This document shows positions 62,942 to 64,000 of a stretch of 64,000 bases of DNA, one piece after another. The notes under the pieces were generated by a model, which saw only the letters and a program-made list of their open reading frames with translations, ran no database searches and had not been told where the DNA came from. Within the stretch, counting starts at the first letter, position 1, and each line of letters opens with the position of its first letter. The DNA comes from Parietichytrium sp. I65-24A (Eukaryota; Sar; Bigyra; Thraustochytrida; Thraustochytriidae). The stretch spans positions 310,001 through 374,000 of the forward strand of contig BLSF01000036.1 of NCBI GenBank assembly GCA_012862575.1, written 5' to 3'. The position numbers and the translations under genes are program-made.

Positions 62942-64000
62942 TTATTCAAAGTCAAGCATTGTCTCAAGACCTCCAGAGGCAGCACCCTTCTTGCCTCCGG
63001 AGGTTTCGGCACTGGCGGGTGCTTCTTTTTTGGCAGAAGTAGGATCAGCACTTTTCTCGCTATTCTCCTTCGATTTCGGCCCTTCCCCACCTTCACCGCT
63101 GCCCTTCTCACCAGACTTGTTGCAACCGTTCGCGTTCCCCCCCTTACTTTCGCCATCTCCCTCTTTGCCGGCTCCATTACCTTTTCGTCTCTTGTTTCTC
63201 TTCTTTTTCTTTTTTTGTGGACCCGAAGCACCTTCCCTTGTGTCCGCCGGTGCGCCTTCGTCTACTTCCTCTGTATTGCCATCAGCACTCTTCTTGCCAC
63301 CAGCGGATGATTTTGAATCAATGCTTTTGCCGCGGTTGCGTTTTCGCCTTTGCCTGGGATTCTTCTTATCACCACGGTTAGTCTCGTCCCTTGAGGGAGG
63401 GCCCGGCCTACCTCGCCGTCTTGGAGACGGAGAACGTCTGCGGCGGTCAAATCCGGGAGACATACGCTCGCGCCCATCTCTATCTCGTCCAGGAGGTTCG
63501 CGTCCAAAGTCGCGACGATCACGTGGCCAGCCATCTCGTCTGTCGCGCTCGAAGTCATCACGTCTATCCCGCTCCCAATCATCGCGCCTCATTCGGTCCC
63601 ACTCCTCGCGTCTGTCCATTTCCCTCCAGTCCATGCGCTGCCTGTCCCAGTCAGGGTGCCGATCATCCCTGTCCCATGGCGGAGGTGGGCCGTCCCGACC
63701 ACGCCGAGGTGGTAGATCTTCTCCTCTTCGCCCCCGCTCCGGAAATTCCTCCATACCATTGCCAGGCGGCCCGCGCGGTGGAGGTCCATCTCTCAGGTTC
63801 TGTGGCGGCCTTCCGCTTGGTTGTGAAGACTGTGGAGTCGCCCCCTGCGGCGGAGGCTTTTTAGGTTCCTTTAGAGACGATCTTATTTTTGCCAGTTGCG
63901 CTTTTGGTAATCTCTCCTTCTCTTCCCAAGAGTCCAGCATTTTGCTAGCATACTCGCGCACCTTCTCGGGCGCAGTTGGTTTCATGAGCGCAGAAAACAT
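62942..64000 (-). CDS. Arg/Asp-rich nuclear protein, C-terminal part (truncated by window edge)
   Basis: An open frame of 352 residues running off the right edge of the window. The ATG found at the very edge may be internal. The first 30 residues, MKPTAPEKVREYASKMLDSW, are helical and resemble the last helix of a CTD-interaction (CID) domain as found in SCAF/Pcf11/RPRD proteins (weak). Next is a Pro/Gly/Arg linker and a long tandem of charged blocks (RRDDWERDRRDDFERDRRD, RDRRDFGREPP) with an SR-like patch (RRRRSPSPRRRGRPG). A poly-basic segment (KKKKKKRNKRRKG) follows, then an acidic Ser/Gly tail ending GGLETMLDFE. The composition fits an RNA-binding or splicing/transcription-coupled nuclear protein. 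Family assignment needs the upstream sequence. Confidence 0.6.
   Translation of the reverse strand: MFSALMKPTAPEKVREYASKMLDSWEEKERLPKAQLAKIRSSLKEPKKPPPQGATPQSSQPSGRPPQNLRDGPPPRGPPGNGMEEFPERGRRGEDLPPRRGRDGPPPPWDRDDRHPDWDRQRMDWREMDRREEWDRMRRDDWERDRRDDFERDRRDGWPRDRRDFGREPPGRDRDGRERMSPGFDRRRRSPSPRRRGRPGPPSRDETNRGDKKNPRQRRKRNRGKSIDSKSSAGGKKSADGNTEEVDEGAPADTREGASGPQKKKKKRNKRRKGNGAGKEGDGESKGGNANGCNKSGEKGSGEGGEGPKSKENSEKSADPTSAKKEAPASAETSGGKKGAASGGLETMLDFE

Noticed and set aside
1-64000. CRISPR arrays, insertion sequences, operons and bacterial promoters
   Set aside because: The genes are eukaryotic with spliceosomal introns. The tandem repeats found are microsatellites or minisatellites without spacers.

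Overview
The window is nuclear DNA of a flagellated, compact-genome eukaryote. I infer a heterotrophic stramenopile of the labyrinthulomycete/thraustochytrid type, at modest confidence. Supporting observations are a p28 axonemal dynein light chain (so the lineage builds cilia), a pyrimidine enzyme with the orotidylate decarboxylase domain in front of the phosphoribosyltransferase domain (an order known from stramenopiles, kinetoplastids and some cyanobacteria, opposite to animals and plants), mostly intronless genes with a few short GTAAGT/GTGAGT introns of about 80-180 nt, and intergenic DNA rich in GA/CT microsatellites. No plastid, bacterial, viral, transposon, tRNA, rRNA or CRISPR feature was recognised.

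Twenty-one protein genes are supported, on both strands. Left to right: a reticulon (+), VAC14 (-), a cyclic-nucleotide-binding-domain K+ channel with three exons (-), an orphan membrane protein (-), Mediator MED10 (+), a very large composite chromatin protein (+), a PH-domain protein (-), a NIPA-type transporter (+), ribosomal protein eL36 with one intron (+), a small one-helix membrane protein (-), a second NIPA-type transporter (-), a SWIM-finger pseudokinase (+), branched-chain 2-oxoacid dehydrogenase E1 alpha (+), UMP synthase (-), an OGDH/DHTKD1-family 2-oxoacid dehydrogenase E1 (+), a four-exon membrane protein (-), axonemal dynein light chain p28 (+), a CAP-Gly/IQ/PPEF-type phosphatase with eight EF-hand loops (-), a probably myristoylated acidic protein (+), an RIIa/DPY30-like protein (+), and the C-terminal part of an Arg/Asp-rich nuclear protein cut by the window edge (-). 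As usual in eukaryotes, neighbours do not form operons. Loose themes are chromatin/transcription (MED10 next to the chromatin regulator), membrane shaping and endolysosomal lipid signalling (reticulon, VAC14), mitochondrial amino-acid catabolism (two thiamine-diphosphate E1 enzymes within 8.3 kb) and cilium/microtubule calcium signalling (p28, CAP-Gly phosphatase, possibly the RIIa-like gene).

The most unusual object is the chromatin gene at 14351-21582. It joins a DNMT1-type replication-foci domain, a bromodomain, a WHIM region, a helix-turn-helix and a BRWD/PHIP-like C-terminus. About 300 codons carrying a PDZ-like domain interrupt the bromodomain between helices A and B, and the reading frame changes exactly within that insert. 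One GT..AG pair would remove the insert and restore a perfect bromodomain in frame, so it may be an exitron (a protein-coding intron). Other architectures worth a second look are a CAP-Gly domain fused to an eight-EF-hand phosphatase, a SWIM finger fused to a pseudokinase that has lost both metal-binding residues, and an insert of about 165 residues in the 2-oxoacid dehydrogenase E1. In non-coding DNA there are four perfectly phased CACGTG boxes with a 10-bp period, a dispersed GTACTCAGTACT-type element near several genes, and GA/CT tracts placed repeatedly a few hundred bases upstream of start codons.

All domain names come from reading motifs by eye. Splice sites are inferred from GT..AG plus frame and domain continuity, with no transcript evidence.
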